DNA of 64,000 nt from Luedemannella flava (GCF_039528515.1 NZ_BAAALT010000111.1:16521-80520); one strand, 5' to 3'; positions 8,679-17,195 are shown, numbered from the stretch's first letter. The notes: generated by a model from the letters alone, not told the origin. A program made the numbers and translations.

Positions 8679-9494
8679 TCATTGCCCGTTGAGACGGTCG
8701 GACATGCCGAACAGGTGGCGGGTCATGAGCGTCGCCCCGGCCACGGCCGCCGGCATGATGAGCACCGCGCCGAACGGGATGAGGAAGCACGCGAACGTGG
8801 CCGCCCCGAACCCGGTGGCCAGCGCCCGGCGCTGCCTGAGCATCCGGCGCCGGTCGCGCATGCGCAGCCCGCGCCGCTCGAACGGCACCCCGATCAGCTC
8901 GTGCGACAGGAACCAGCCGCCGACGAGCGCCCCGATCACGGGCACCACGGTCTCGCCGACAACGGGGATGAAGCCGGCGAAGAACAGCGGGATGCCGAAC
9001 AGGGCGGTGAGCAGCAGCAACTGCAGCGAGTCGGCGATGCTGCGGGGCAGCGTCCGCCAGAACGGGATGTCGACCTCGCCGGGCAGCCCGCCGAGCCGGT
9101 CCTCCACGTTCTTGGAGATCGCCTCGTAGAACGGCTCCCCGATCACGAGCGTCAGCGCCGTGAACCCCACAAAGCTCAGCAGCACCGCCCCGCCCATGAT
9201 GGCCACGCCCGCGGCGATGCGGATCGCCTGCCGCCACCCGGACGACCAGTCGTCCGCGAACCAGGTGACCAGCTCGGCCAGGTCGGAGACGAAGTACGCC
9301 AGCGTCACGAGCGTCGCGACGAGCAGCACCAGTGAGATGAACGCCGGGATCAGCCCGAGCAGCATGAGTCTGGGCGAGCGCGCGTACATCTTCAGGCCGC
9401 GCAGCAGGAACATGACGCCGGCCAGGAAGTCCTTGCCGACGCTCACGGGCGACGACCGGTCCTCCGCCGAAGGGGCGACCTCAACTGCGCTCAT
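8679..9494 (-). CDS. EI24 domain-containing membrane protein (CysZ-like)
   Basis: The 271-residue protein has an N-terminal cytoplasmic tail, then four to five hydrophobic helices. The pattern and the GxGW/GEPFYEAI-type loops fit the EI24/CysZ family. CysZ itself is a sulfate permease in proteobacteria; actinobacterial members are untested, so transport is only a possibility. A TACGAT hexamer (9502-9507) ends 7 nt before ATG 9494, a leaderless promoter. The divergent nuclease cassette starts 110 bp away. Confidence 0.85.
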   Translation of the reverse strand: MSAVEVAPSAEDRSSPVSVGKDFLAGVMFLLRGLKMYARSPRLMLLGLIPAFISLVLLVATLVTLAYFVSDLAELVTWFADDWSSGWRQAIRIAAGVAIMGGAVLLSFVGFTALTLVIGEPFYEAISKNVEDRLGGLPGEVDIPFWRTLPRSIADSLQLLLLTALFGIPLFFAGFIPVVGETVVPVIGALVGGWFLSHELIGVPFERRGLRMRDRRRMLRQRRALATGFGAATFACFLIPFGAVLIMPAAVAGATLMTRHLFGMSDRLNGQ

Positions 9495-9589
9495 GAGGCG
9501 GATCGTAACGGGTGGCTACGAAGTTTCGACCGCCCGGACAGCCGGCCCCTCCGGCGAACGACGGACTGCGATCAATCGACGCCACCACG

Positions 9590-9595
9590 TAGCGT
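9590..9595 (+). promoter_or_regulatory. -10 hexamer of the nuclease/ATPase cassette
   Basis: TAGCGT ends 8 nt before ATG 9604, with no ribosome binding site between. This matches the leaderless promoter pattern found throughout the window. It implies the three-gene cassette is transcribed from its own start and does not depend on readthrough. Confidence 0.6.
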
Positions 9596-9603
9596 TGCGG
9601 TCC

Positions 9604-10695
9604 ATGGCACAGGGGGTGGAAACGGCCGCGCCCGCCCCGGCGTGGTGGTCGACGCTGCCCGCGCACCGGGTCGCCCACCTGACCGGCGTCGACCCCGACC
9701 TGCTGGCCATCGCGCTGGACCCGTTGCCCGCCGGCGCCCCGGCCGTCCTGCGCTTCCGCCCCTCCGCGACGGGCCCGCTCGGCGACCAGGTGGCCGTACT
9801 CCTGGCGGAGCTGGACCGGGTCGCGGTGGCCCTGTTCCCCGCCTGGCTGCCCGGCGCGGACCGGTTGGCCGGCCCGCAGGGCCGGGGGGTGGCCGCGGTC
9901 CGCGCGTTGGCCGCGGACCTCGCCGCCCGCGCGGCCGACTTCGGCCCGTTCCTCGCCGACCTGGCGGAGCGGTCGCTCCGCCGCCGGCCGGGTGGTGGGT
10001 CCCGGTTTCCCGCCGAGGTACGGGCGGCAGGGGTCGTCCGGGCGATCGCCCGCGCCTACGACCGCCCGACCGCGGCGCTGCTGATCGACGTCCCGGACGG
10101 GCTGTCCACAGAGGATGAGCGTGCCCTGGTCGCGGCCGCCGAATGGCTCGCCGACCACGGCCGCCTGTCCGTCTGGCTGGCCGGCGCCCCGCTCGGCACG
10201 GTCGACCGGGTCAGCGCGGTGACGATCACGCTCCCGGCGCGTCTGATCCAGTTGGCGGCCGACGCGGCGGCCACGGCCGCGGACCCGCGTCCCGACCCTG
10301 TTCCGGACGAGCCGGTTCTCGGCTACCCTCCGCTGTCCGGGCTGCCGCACAGCGACACCGAGTGGCTGCTGGAGCGGGCCCTCGAACGCCACGAATGGGC
10401 CACGGGGCGCCGCTGGAACCACCGGCACGAGAGCACGCTCCTCTCCGAGGTGTACCGGCTGGACGTCTACTGGCCCGCGGAGGGGGTGGTGGTCGAGGTG
10501 GACGGTCCGGAGCACCGCCGCCCGGTGCTGTTCGCCAACGACCGCCGCCGGGACAACGCCCTCACCATCGACGGCCTGCACGTGCTGCGCTTCGGCAACG
10601 AGCGCGTCCACACCGACCTCGGTCGGGTCCTGTTCGACATCGAGACACTGCTCCACCAACGGCGCACAACGGAGAAGAGGCACCATGACCAGTGA
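9604..10695 (+). CDS. DUF559-type PD-(D/E)XK nuclease domain protein
   Basis: This 363-residue protein is the first gene of a three-gene cassette. The last 110 residues look like the DUF559/Vsr-like PD-(D/E)XK fold: a Glu-containing helix, Asp287 in YRLDVYW, the E298-V-D300-G core strand, then RRRDNALTIDGLHVLRF. These supply the usual acidic metal-binding residues, so an active DNA endonuclease is plausible. The first 250 residues match nothing I recognise; a segment near 155-195 (LLIDVPDG) resembles a Walker B strand, but no P-loop precedes it. Its 3' end overlaps the next gene by 11 bp. Candidate role: effector nuclease of a DNA-processing or defence system. Confidence 0.72.
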   Translation: MAQGVETAAPAPAWWSTLPAHRVAHLTGVDPDLLAIALDPLPAGAPAVLRFRPSATGPLGDQVAVLLAELDRVAVALFPAWLPGADRLAGPQGRGVAAVRALAADLAARAADFGPFLADLAERSLRRRPGGGSRFPAEVRAAGVVRAIARAYDRPTAALLIDVPDGLSTEDERALVAAAEWLADHGRLSVWLAGAPLGTVDRVSAVTITLPARLIQLAADAAATAADPRPDPVPDEPVLGYPPLSGLPHSDTEWLLERALERHEWATGRRWNHRHESTLLSEVYRLDVYWPAEGVVVEVDGPEHRRPVLFANDRRRDNALTIDGLHVLRFGNERVHTDLGRVLFDIETLLHQRRTTEKRHHDQ

Positions 10696-11317
10696 ACCGA
10701 CGCTGACCCCCAACGAGATCCTCGCGCTCGTCGTCCTGATGGTCGAGGCCCGCGAGCTCACCAACAACGAGCTCAAGGCACTCGCCGGGTTCGCGCTCAC
10801 CGGCGCGCAGAACACCAAACTGGTCAAGGCGGGCCTGGTCGAGACGAACCGGAGCCACCGGCCGTTCTCGCACCAGCTGACCGAGAAGGGCTGGCGGGTC
10901 GTCCGCGAGCTGCACACCGTGGCCCCGCCGAAGGCCGGCGGCTCGGCCATCCGGTCGCTGTTCACCGTTCTCGGGGGCCTGGACCGGGCGCTCGACCGGC
11001 GCGGCATCAGCTACGCCGACTTCTTCGCCGGATCCGCCACCGGAGCCGCCCCGGTCGACGCGGAGTCCCAGCTCCGGAGCGCCTACCAGAACCTGGCCAG
11101 CAAGCCCGGCGAGTGGGTGGGTCTCGCCGACCTGCGTGCGGCCGTGCCGCAGCTCGATCGCGAGGACGTGGACGCCGCGCTGCGCGCGATGGCCCGGGTG
11201 CCCGGCGTGCGGATCATCCCGACCGCCAACAGCAAGTCGCTCGACAACCGGGACCGGGCCGCCGCGCTGCGGCTGGGCGGTGAGGACAACCACATGATCT
11301 CGATCGGCGCGGCATGA
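10685..11317 (+). CDS. Winged-helix protein of the nuclease/ATPase cassette
   Basis: The 210-residue protein contains an N-terminal winged-helix-like unit (about residues 8-75: helices, then KLVKAGLVETNRS and a basic wing ending HQLTEKGWRVV), similar to MarR or replication-initiator folds. A second, shorter winged-helix-like unit lies near residues 130-200. The start ATG 10685 has a strong GGAGAAGAGG ribosome binding site inside the nuclease gene, and its stop overlaps the ATPase gene by 4 bp (ATGA). The three proteins are therefore made together. It may bind DNA and load the ATPase, or repress the operon. I do not recognise a named family. Confidence 0.65.
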   Translation: MTSEPTLTPNEILALVVLMVEARELTNNELKALAGFALTGAQNTKLVKAGLVETNRSHRPFSHQLTEKGWRVVRELHTVAPPKAGGSAIRSLFTVLGGLDRALDRRGISYADFFAGSATGAAPVDAESQLRSAYQNLASKPGEWVGLADLRAAVPQLDREDVDAALRAMARVPGVRIIPTANSKSLDNRDRAAALRLGGEDNHMISIGAA

Positions 11318-14300
11318 CGCCGGACGAGTTCGACGCTCTCGCCGCGCTGCAGTTCAACGTCGCGCCGACACCGGACGACCTGTGGAAGCCCTCGCCGTTC
11401 AACGTGCCGGAACTGCACGAGCGCGTCGTACGGCAGATCCTCAGCGGCGTCAGGGCGGCGCGACGCGACGAGCTGAGCCCCATGGGCGTCGTTGTCGAGG
11501 GCCGGGCCGGCTCGGGCAAGACCCACCTGCTGGGTGCCGTCCGGGAGACGATCCAACGCGACGGCGGCTACTTCTTCCTGGTACAAGCGATCAGCAGCAG
11601 GACGTTCTGGGAGAACGTCGTCGGCGGCGTGTTCAACGGGCTGCAGCGGGACGCGATCGGCTGGGGCACCCAGCTGCGCACCTTCCTCGCCCGCGTGACG
11701 GCGCAGCTCGGGCTGCCCGTCGAGGTGCGCGACGCCGTGGCGGCGCGCGCCCCGCTGACCCGGGAACATCTCGACCACTTCGTACGGGCTCTGCGCGACC
11801 ACGCCGGCACCGAGGCGCAGGACTATCAGGACACCGCGCGCGCCCTGGTGCTGCTCGGTTCGACCGACTACGCCCTGCAGGACATCGGCCAGGCCCACAT
11901 GTACTCGGTCGTCGGCGAGGCCGGGGACCGCGCGGCGTGGGGGCTGAGCCAGCTCGCCCGCGGGCCGCAGGAGATCGTGCAGGACGTGTCGCGCCTGCTC
12001 GCGCTCACCGGCGCGCCGACGGTCATGGCCGTCGACCAGATCGACACGCTCATCTCGCAGTCCCGCACGGCCGCGTTCGACCGGGGTACGGGAGACGACG
12101 TCGCCGCCACGGTCACGCCGATCGCCGACGGCCTGCTCGCGCTGCGGGAGACGACGCGCCGGACGCTCACCGTGCTGTCCGTGCTGCCCGAGGTCCTGGT
12201 GCTGCTGAAGAGGTACGCGCCGATCCCGGTCCTGGAGCGGTTCCGGGAGGTGCAACTGGAGGACCGTATCCCGACCCCCGAGATCGGGCTGGAGCTGATC
12301 GCGAAGCGGTTCCGCGCCCGGTTCGCCGAGGAGCGGTTCGCCGCCCGGTACGACACCTGGCCGATCCTTCCCGAGGCGTTCGCGGACGCCGTCGAGTACA
12401 GCCCACGCGGTCTGCTACGCCGGGTCGACCGGCACGTCGCGCACTGCCTCGCCACCGACACCGTGGTCGAGCTGACCCGCCTGAGCGAGGAGTCGCCGGA
12501 GCAGCCCGAGCAGGTGCCGGAGCGGCCCAAGGAGGGCCTGGCGGCCCACTTCGAGGCGCTGGACCGGCGGTTCGGCGAGCTGGTGGCGGAGGCGGACGTG
12601 CGGGCCGCGTTGGATCATCGGAGCGAGGACTCCGAGATGCCGGCGCTGCTGGCCGCCGGGCTGTCCGTGTGGATCCAGGAGCAGGCGCCGTCGGGGACGA
12701 CGTACAAGACGGATCCGTTGCCCAGCGCGAAACCGGCGCTGCACGGTCGGTTGGTGGAGGTGCTCGACGAGGCGACCGAGAACGAGGCGCACTGCGCGTT
12801 CCGGGCCGTCGCGAGCCCGATGGCCGTCGCGGTGATCAGCCGCGTGAAGGCGGCGTGCACGATGTCCGGGATCGACGTGAACATCCCGCAGCGGCGGCTG
12901 GTGCTGCTGCGCAACGAGCCGTGGCCCAAGGGACCGCGGACGACCGAGATCATCGAGGCGTTCCGGGCGGCCGGCGGCATCGAGAAGACCATCGACGAGG
13001 CCGACCTCAAGGTGTTCGCGGCGCTGCGCGACCTGTGCGCCAAGCCGATGTCCGGCCTGGCGGAGTGGCTGGTCGAACGCCGCCACGCGAGCCGCACCCG
13101 GCTCCTCAGTGACGTCCTCGGCGAGGGATCACCCGAGCCGAGGGAGCTGGACGACCCCGACCCGACGACCATCGATGAACAACCCACCGACGGGTCGTCG
13201 ATCGGGCTGGGGCGGGCCATCGACGGGGACGCGCCGTTCCAGGTGAACCTGGAGTCGCTGCGCCGGCATACGGTGATCTTCGCGGGCTCCGGATCGGGCA
13301 AGACCGTGCTGATCCGGCGCCTCGTCGAGGAATGTGCGCGGCAGGGCGTCTCCTCGATCGTGCTGGACCCCAACAACGACCTCGCCCGGCTGGGCGACGC
13401 GTGGCCCGAGGCCCCCGACGGGTGGGGCGCCGGGGACGCGGCGCGGGCGCGGGACTACCTGGACAACACCGAGGTGGTGGTCTGGACGCCCCGGGTCAGC
13501 GCCGGCCGGCCGCTGACGTTCCAGCCGCTGCCGGACTTCGGGCCGCTGCTGAACGACCCGGACGAGTTCGACGCCGCGATCGACGCGGCCGTGGCCGCGC
13601 TCGCGCCGCGTGCCAGAGTGGACGGTTCCGCGAAGGCGCAGGTGCAGGGCCGGGCGGTCGTCAAAGAGGCACTTCTCTGGTACGCCCGACGGGGTCACAC
13701 GGGCCTACGCGGCTTCGCCGACCTGCTCAGCGACCTGCCCGAGGAGCTCACCTCGTTCGCGAAGGGCACCAAGCTGGCGCACGACGCGGGCGAGACGCTC
13801 AAGGCCGCCATGATGAACGACCCGCTCTTCGGCGGCACCGGCACGGCCGTCGACCCGGGCGTGCTGCTCACGCCCCGCCCCGGCAGACGGGCCCGGGTCT
13901 CGGTGATCAGTTTTGTCGGGCTCAGCTCGGACGAGCAGCGGCAGAGCTTCGTCAACCAGCTGCAGATGGCGCTGTTCGCCTGGATCAAACGCAACCCGGC
14001 CGGCGACCGCCCGCTCGGTGGCCTGTTCGTCATGGACGAGGCGCAGACCCTCGCCCCGTCGAGCGGCAGCACCCCGTGCACGGCCAGCTCGATCGCGCTG
14101 GCCTCGCAGGCCCGCAAGTACGGGCTGGGGCTGGTGTTCGCCACCCAGGCGCCGAAGGGCCTGCACAACCAGATCTCCGGCAACGCGACGACGCAGTTCT
14201 TCGGGCTGCTGAACGCGCCGGCCCAGATCGACGCCGCGAAGGAGCTGGCCGCTACGAAGAACGGCCGGGTGCCCGACATCGGGATCCTGCGCAGCGGCCA

Positions 14301-14418
14301 GTTCTACGCGGCCGGCGAGGGTTTCTCGTTCGTCAAGGTGCGTACGCCGCTGTGCCTGACGCACCACCCGAAGTCCCCGCTGAGCCCGGAGGAGGTCATC
14401 GACCGGACGAGGCGCTAG
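11314..14418 (+). CDS. Two-module ATPase: AAA+ domain fused to HerA/VirB4-like domain
   Basis: The protein has 1034 residues and two P-loop modules. Module one has Walker A GRAGSGKT (residues 63-70, Lys69) and a Walker B strand ending at Asp241 in AVDQID, with Gln where most AAA+ proteins have Glu. Its lid region ends near 430. Module two has Walker A GSGSGKT (Lys663), VLDPNNDLARL, Walker B FVMDEAQT (Asp908-Glu909) and FATQAPKGL, the layout of HerA/DUF87 hexameric DNA translocases. The linker (430-620) looks winged-helix-like. HerA proteins pump or resect DNA with partner nucleases; here the partner would be the DUF559 protein. The stop shares a CTAG with alaX. Confidence 0.78.
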   Translation: MTPDEFDALAALQFNVAPTPDDLWKPSPFNVPELHERVVRQILSGVRAARRDELSPMGVVVEGRAGSGKTHLLGAVRETIQRDGGYFFLVQAISSRTFWENVVGGVFNGLQRDAIGWGTQLRTFLARVTAQLGLPVEVRDAVAARAPLTREHLDHFVRALRDHAGTEAQDYQDTARALVLLGSTDYALQDIGQAHMYSVVGEAGDRAAWGLSQLARGPQEIVQDVSRLLALTGAPTVMAVDQIDTLISQSRTAAFDRGTGDDVAATVTPIADGLLALRETTRRTLTVLSVLPEVLVLLKRYAPIPVLERFREVQLEDRIPTPEIGLELIAKRFRARFAEERFAARYDTWPILPEAFADAVEYSPRGLLRRVDRHVAHCLATDTVVELTRLSEESPEQPEQVPERPKEGLAAHFEALDRRFGELVAEADVRAALDHRSEDSEMPALLAAGLSVWIQEQAPSGTTYKTDPLPSAKPALHGRLVEVLDEATENEAHCAFRAVASPMAVAVISRVKAACTMSGIDVNIPQRRLVLLRNEPWPKGPRTTEIIEAFRAAGGIEKTIDEADLKVFAALRDLCAKPMSGLAEWLVERRHASRTRLLSDVLGEGSPEPRELDDPDPTTIDEQPTDGSSIGLGRAIDGDAPFQVNLESLRRHTVIFAGSGSGKTVLIRRLVEECARQGVSSIVLDPNNDLARLGDAWPEAPDGWGAGDAARARDYLDNTEVVVWTPRVSAGRPLTFQPLPDFGPLLNDPDEFDAAIDAAVAALAPRARVDGSAKAQVQGRAVVKEALLWYARRGHTGLRGFADLLSDLPEELTSFAKGTKLAHDAGETLKAAMMNDPLFGGTGTAVDPGVLLTPRPGRRARVSVISFVGLSSDEQRQSFVNQLQMALFAWIKRNPAGDRPLGGLFVMDEAQTLAPSSGSTPCTASSIALASQARKYGLGLVFATQAPKGLHNQISGNATTQFFGLLNAPAQIDAAKELAATKNGRVPDIGILRSGQFYAAGEGFSFVKVRTPLCLTHHPKSPLSPEEVIDRTRR

Positions 14419-15152
14419 TCGCCGAGCTTCACCCGTACCCGACGGTTTGCTTTGCCCTTGCTCTCGACCTTGAGCACCGTGACCTTGCCGACCTGCCCGG
14501 TGGCCGCCACGTGCGTGCCGCCGTCGGCCTGCACGTCCAGCCCCACGATGTCGACGATGCGGATCTCCTGCTCGTCGGCGGGGATCAGGTTGGACTGGGT
14601 ACGGATGATGTCGGGCAGCGCGAGGGCCTCGTCGCGGCCGAGGACCTTCACCTCGACCCGGCGGTTCGCGGCGACCTCGGCGTTGACCAGGTCCTCCAGG
14701 CGGGCCTTGAAGTCGGCCGGCACCTCGGGAAGGTTGAAGTCCATGCGGGCCTCGCCGGGCTCCATGTTGCCGCCGGTGACGAGCGCCCCGAAGTCCCGGA
14801 ACACGACGCCGCACAGGACGTGCAGGCCGGAGTGGGTGCGCATGAGCAGGCTGCGCCGGGTGTCGTCGAGAGCGCCGGCGACCTTGGTGCCGGCCGGCGG
14901 CAGCGGGTCGCCGGGCGCCGGCAGCAGGTAGAGGTCGTCGCCCTTGCGGGTGCCGACGATGCGGGTCTGCACGCCCTCCCACAACAGCACGCCGTGGTCC
15001 GGCGGCTGCCCGCCGCCGCCCGGGTAGAACGCCGACCGGTCGAGCACGATCCCACCCTCGGGATCGGACCACAGCACGGTGCAGTCCCACTCGCGCAGCG
15101 TCGGATCCGCCAGGTCAAGACGGTGAGTACGGCCGTGATGCGTGACACCCAT
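14415..15152 (-). CDS. Alanyl-tRNA editing protein AlaX
   Basis: The 245-residue stand-alone editing domain hydrolyses mischarged Ser- or Gly-tRNA(Ala). It has the AlaX-M layout: an N-terminal beta-barrel domain with FYPGGGGQPPDHG (about 42-54), then the tRNA_SAD domain with the zinc motif HSGLH (about 108-112) and GGTH near residue 212. The usual Cys before GGTH is Asp (ADGGTH), which some AlaX proteins also show. A TAGGGT hexamer (15159-15164) ends 6 nt before ATG 15152. It converges on the ATPase gene and the two stops overlap on a CTAG tetranucleotide. Confidence 0.92.
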   Translation of the reverse strand: MGVTHHGRTHRLDLADPTLREWDCTVLWSDPEGGIVLDRSAFYPGGGGQPPDHGVLLWEGVQTRIVGTRKGDDLYLLPAPGDPLPPAGTKVAGALDDTRRSLLMRTHSGLHVLCGVVFRDFGALVTGGNMEPGEARMDFNLPEVPADFKARLEDLVNAEVAANRRVEVKVLGRDEALALPDIIRTQSNLIPADEQEIRIVDIVGLDVQADGGTHVAATGQVGKVTVLKVESKGKANRRVRVKLGD

Positions 15153-15161
15153 GCGGTCACC

Positions 15162-16052
15162 CTAGTCGTTGAGGAACCCTGCCACGCGCTGGCGCAGGTC
15201 GGCCCGCTGGCTCCAGAGCAACGCCGGGCGCGGGTAGATGTGCAGCTGCGCGTCGGGCAGCGCGGCGGCCAGCGCCTCCGCGACCCGCGCCGGGTGCGTG
15301 CGGTCGCCGACGCACCCGATGACCAGGGCGCGGGCGGTGACGGCCCTCAGCAGCGCCCGGTCCGGCAGGGCCGGCTGATCGGTCAGGTCGACGAGGGACG
15401 GCGCGAGCCCGTCGCGGAACAGCTGGTCGAGACGGTCGCGCAGGTACTGCCAGGCGGCCGGCGAGTCGCGCACGGACGTGGGGATGTCCTGCGCGAGCAG
15501 GTCGCTGGCCGTCGCCTGGTCGCCGTCGTTGACCGCCTCCAGCAGCGCGCGGGAACGGTCGGCGGCGTGCGTCGAGCGCGGCTCGTCCAGCACGGCCGGG
15601 ATCACGAAGACCACGCGGTCGAACCGGTCGGGGGTCCGGGTGAGCAGCTGGGCGAGGGCGGCCGCGCCGAGGCTCACGCCCAGGGCGCGGCGGGCGCCGA
15701 ACCGGTCGGCGACGCCCCGCAGGTCGCCGGCGAGGTCGGCGTAGCTCCACGGGCCGGGCGGCGCGGCGGAGCGGCCGTGCCCCCGGAACTGGAAGAACAC
15801 CTTGGTGCCGCCGACCGCGCTGCCGTACGGGCGGGTGTCGGCGATGCCGCCCGCGAACCCGTGGGCGAAGACGGTGACGGGGTCGCCGGTGCCGGCGGTG
15901 AGGCACTCCAGGGACACGCCAGCGACGTCGACGAGCTGGGTCGGCGCGGCCAGCGGCCGCAGCGGGCGGCCGGGCTCGGCCCGGCTGCGCGGGGCGAAAC
16001 GCTCGGGTGCCCCTCCCGGTGGAGGCGGCCAGCGGAAGTCGCGGGCACCCAT
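15162..16052 (-). CDS. Alpha/beta hydrolase
   Basis: The 296-residue protein has the oxyanion-hole region VFAHGFAGG (about residues 60-68), the FRGHGRS turn, and a nucleophile elbow GVSLGAAA near residue 125. These place it among alpha/beta-hydrolases of the esterase/haloperoxidase type. A C-terminal VIGCVGDRTHP carries the likely acid (Asp), but the final catalytic His is not obvious, so activity is uncertain. It begins 2 nt after the DUF2516 gene stop and is probably co-transcribed with it. Confidence 0.82.
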   Translation of the reverse strand: MGARDFRWPPPPGGAPERFAPRSRAEPGRPLRPLAAPTQLVDVAGVSLECLTAGTGDPVTVFAHGFAGGIADTRPYGSAVGGTKVFFQFRGHGRSAAPPGPWSYADLAGDLRGVADRFGARRALGVSLGAAALAQLLTRTPDRFDRVVFVIPAVLDEPRSTHAADRSRALLEAVNDGDQATASDLLAQDIPTSVRDSPAAWQYLRDRLDQLFRDGLAPSLVDLTDQPALPDRALLRAVTARALVIGCVGDRTHPARVAEALAAALPDAQLHIYPRPALLWSQRADLRQRVAGFLND

Positions 16053-16054
16053 GC

Positions 16055-16372
16055 TCAGCGCCAGCGGCCGGACCCGCCCGACACGTCGCGCAGGCCGATC
16101 CGCACATCAAGCAGGTAGAACGCCGTGGCGGTCAGGGCCAGGAAGCTGAGGATGCCCACCGTGGAGGCGCCGATGACGACCGTGACGAACAGCGACCCGC
16201 CGAGGATGAGCAGCCAACCCCACTTGGGGATCGAACCGACCACCGCGAACGCGTCCTTGCGCTGGAACAGGCAATGCACGAACGCCACGAGTTCCAGCAC
16301 CGCCGTGACCAGGAAGATGACCCATTCGATCACCAACCGGACGTCGTAATAAAAGATCGGTACGGCCGCCAT
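16055..16372 (-). CDS. DUF2516 family membrane protein
   Basis: This 105-residue protein has about three hydrophobic helices. The family is restricted to actinobacteria and has no known function; in mycobacteria a homologue (Rv0476) sits just after hbhA. I chose ATG 16372 because TAAGCT (16380-16385) ends 7 nt upstream, a leaderless layout; an upstream ATG at 16390 would overlap that promoter. The hydrolase gene follows after 2 nt. Confidence 0.85.
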   Translation of the reverse strand: MAAVPIFYYDVRLVIEWVIFLVTAVLELVAFVHCLFQRKDAFAVVGSIPKWGWLLILGGSLFVTVVIGASTVGILSFLALTATAFYLLDVRIGLRDVSGGSGRWR

Positions 16373-16443
16373 GGCTGTCAGCTTAGCCATCCATTCCCCT
16401 GGTGGCCCCGCGCGGGACGTACGCCCTGCTCGATTCGCCTGTC

Positions 16444-16488
16444 ACGACGGCGGCCGGCCCCGGAAGTCCCGGGACCGGCCGCCGTCGT
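16444..16488. terminator. Strong GC-rich hairpin downstream of the hbhA-like gene
   Basis: A perfect 14-bp inverted repeat (16444-16457 with 16475-16488) encloses an inner 5-bp stem. It lies 66 nt after the hbhA-like stop on the minus strand and upstream of the DUF2516 promoter. No T-tract is present, as is common for actinobacterial terminators. Confidence 0.65.
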
Positions 16489-16553
16489 CAGGTTGTCAGG
16501 CGCCGGTGTCGGCCTGGGCGCCTTCAGCCCTCACCGAGGACCGCTGCTCGGGA

Positions 16554-17195
16554 TCAGGCACCGGAACGGGGCCGCTTGGTGGCGGCCGGCTTCGTCGACG
16601 CCGGCTTGGTGGAGGCGGGCTTCACCTTGGGGGTGGTGCGCACCTTGGCGGCCGGCTGCTCGGTGACGACCGGCTCGGCCATGAGCACGGTGTCCGACGC
16701 CGGGTCGGGCTGCTCGAAGGCGGCCGCCGCGGCCGGGTCGACCTTGGGCCGCTCCGCCTTCGGCGCGCTGCCGCCGGCCACCACCCGCTCGCCGCGGGCG
16801 ACGAACTTGGCGTACTGGGACACCGCCTCGGCGAGGAGGTTGCTCACCGCGCCGGGCAGCTCGGCCCGCAGCTCGGCCACCTTGGCGGGCGCCACGGCGC
16901 GCAGCTCGGCGACCTTCGCCGGGAAGTCCGTACGCCACTCGGCGACCTTCACCGGGACCTGCTCGCGCAGCTGGTCGACCTTGCCGGGCAGCTCGGCCCG
17001 CAGCTCGGCGACCTTCGCGGGGATGTCGGTGCGCAGCTGCTCGACCCGGCCGGGGGCCTCGGCGCGCAGCTGGCTGACCCTGCCGGGCAGCTCGGCGGTG
17101 ATCCGCTCGGTCAGCCCGGTCAGCTGCTGGTAGGCGTACTCGCCGGCGCCGGCGGCCGCGTAGACCGGGCCGGGAAGCTTCGACTTGGTGCTCAT
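16554..17195 (-). CDS. HBHA-like coiled-coil protein with 11-residue repeats
   Basis: The 213-residue protein aligns in layout and gene order with the mycobacterial heparin-binding haemagglutinin (Rv0475). Residues 37-124 consist of eight 11-residue repeats of the form PxKVxELRxEx, a right-handed hendecad coiled coil. The C-terminal 30 residues are rich in Lys, Pro and Ala (repeated STKPA), like the HBHA tail. HBHA is a surface adhesin in mycobacteria; in soil actinomycetes the role may be in lipid or polar-growth organisation. No signal peptide is visible. The ATG overlaps the stop of the upstream XRE-type regulator by 4 bp. Confidence 0.82.
   Translation of the reverse strand: MSTKSKLPGPVYAAAGAGEYAYQQLTGLTERITAELPGRVSQLRAEAPGRVEQLRTDIPAKVAELRAELPGKVDQLREQVPVKVAEWRTDFPAKVAELRAVAPAKVAELRAELPGAVSNLLAEAVSQYAKFVARGERVVAGGSAPKAERPKVDPAAAAAFEQPDPASDTVLMAEPVVTEQPAAKVRTTPKVKPASTKPASTKPAATKRPRSGA

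Noticed and set aside
9495..14418. Prophage or integrative element carrying the nuclease cassette
   Set aside because: No integrase, tRNA attachment site, direct repeats or phage structural genes are visible. Composition matches the neighbours.
13332..16118. Very long open frame of 928 codons antisense or out of frame with strong genes
   Set aside because: It crosses the HerA module, alaX and the hydrolase gene in other frames. Its composition is Arg/Gly/Ala-rich noise, as expected in very high-GC DNA.
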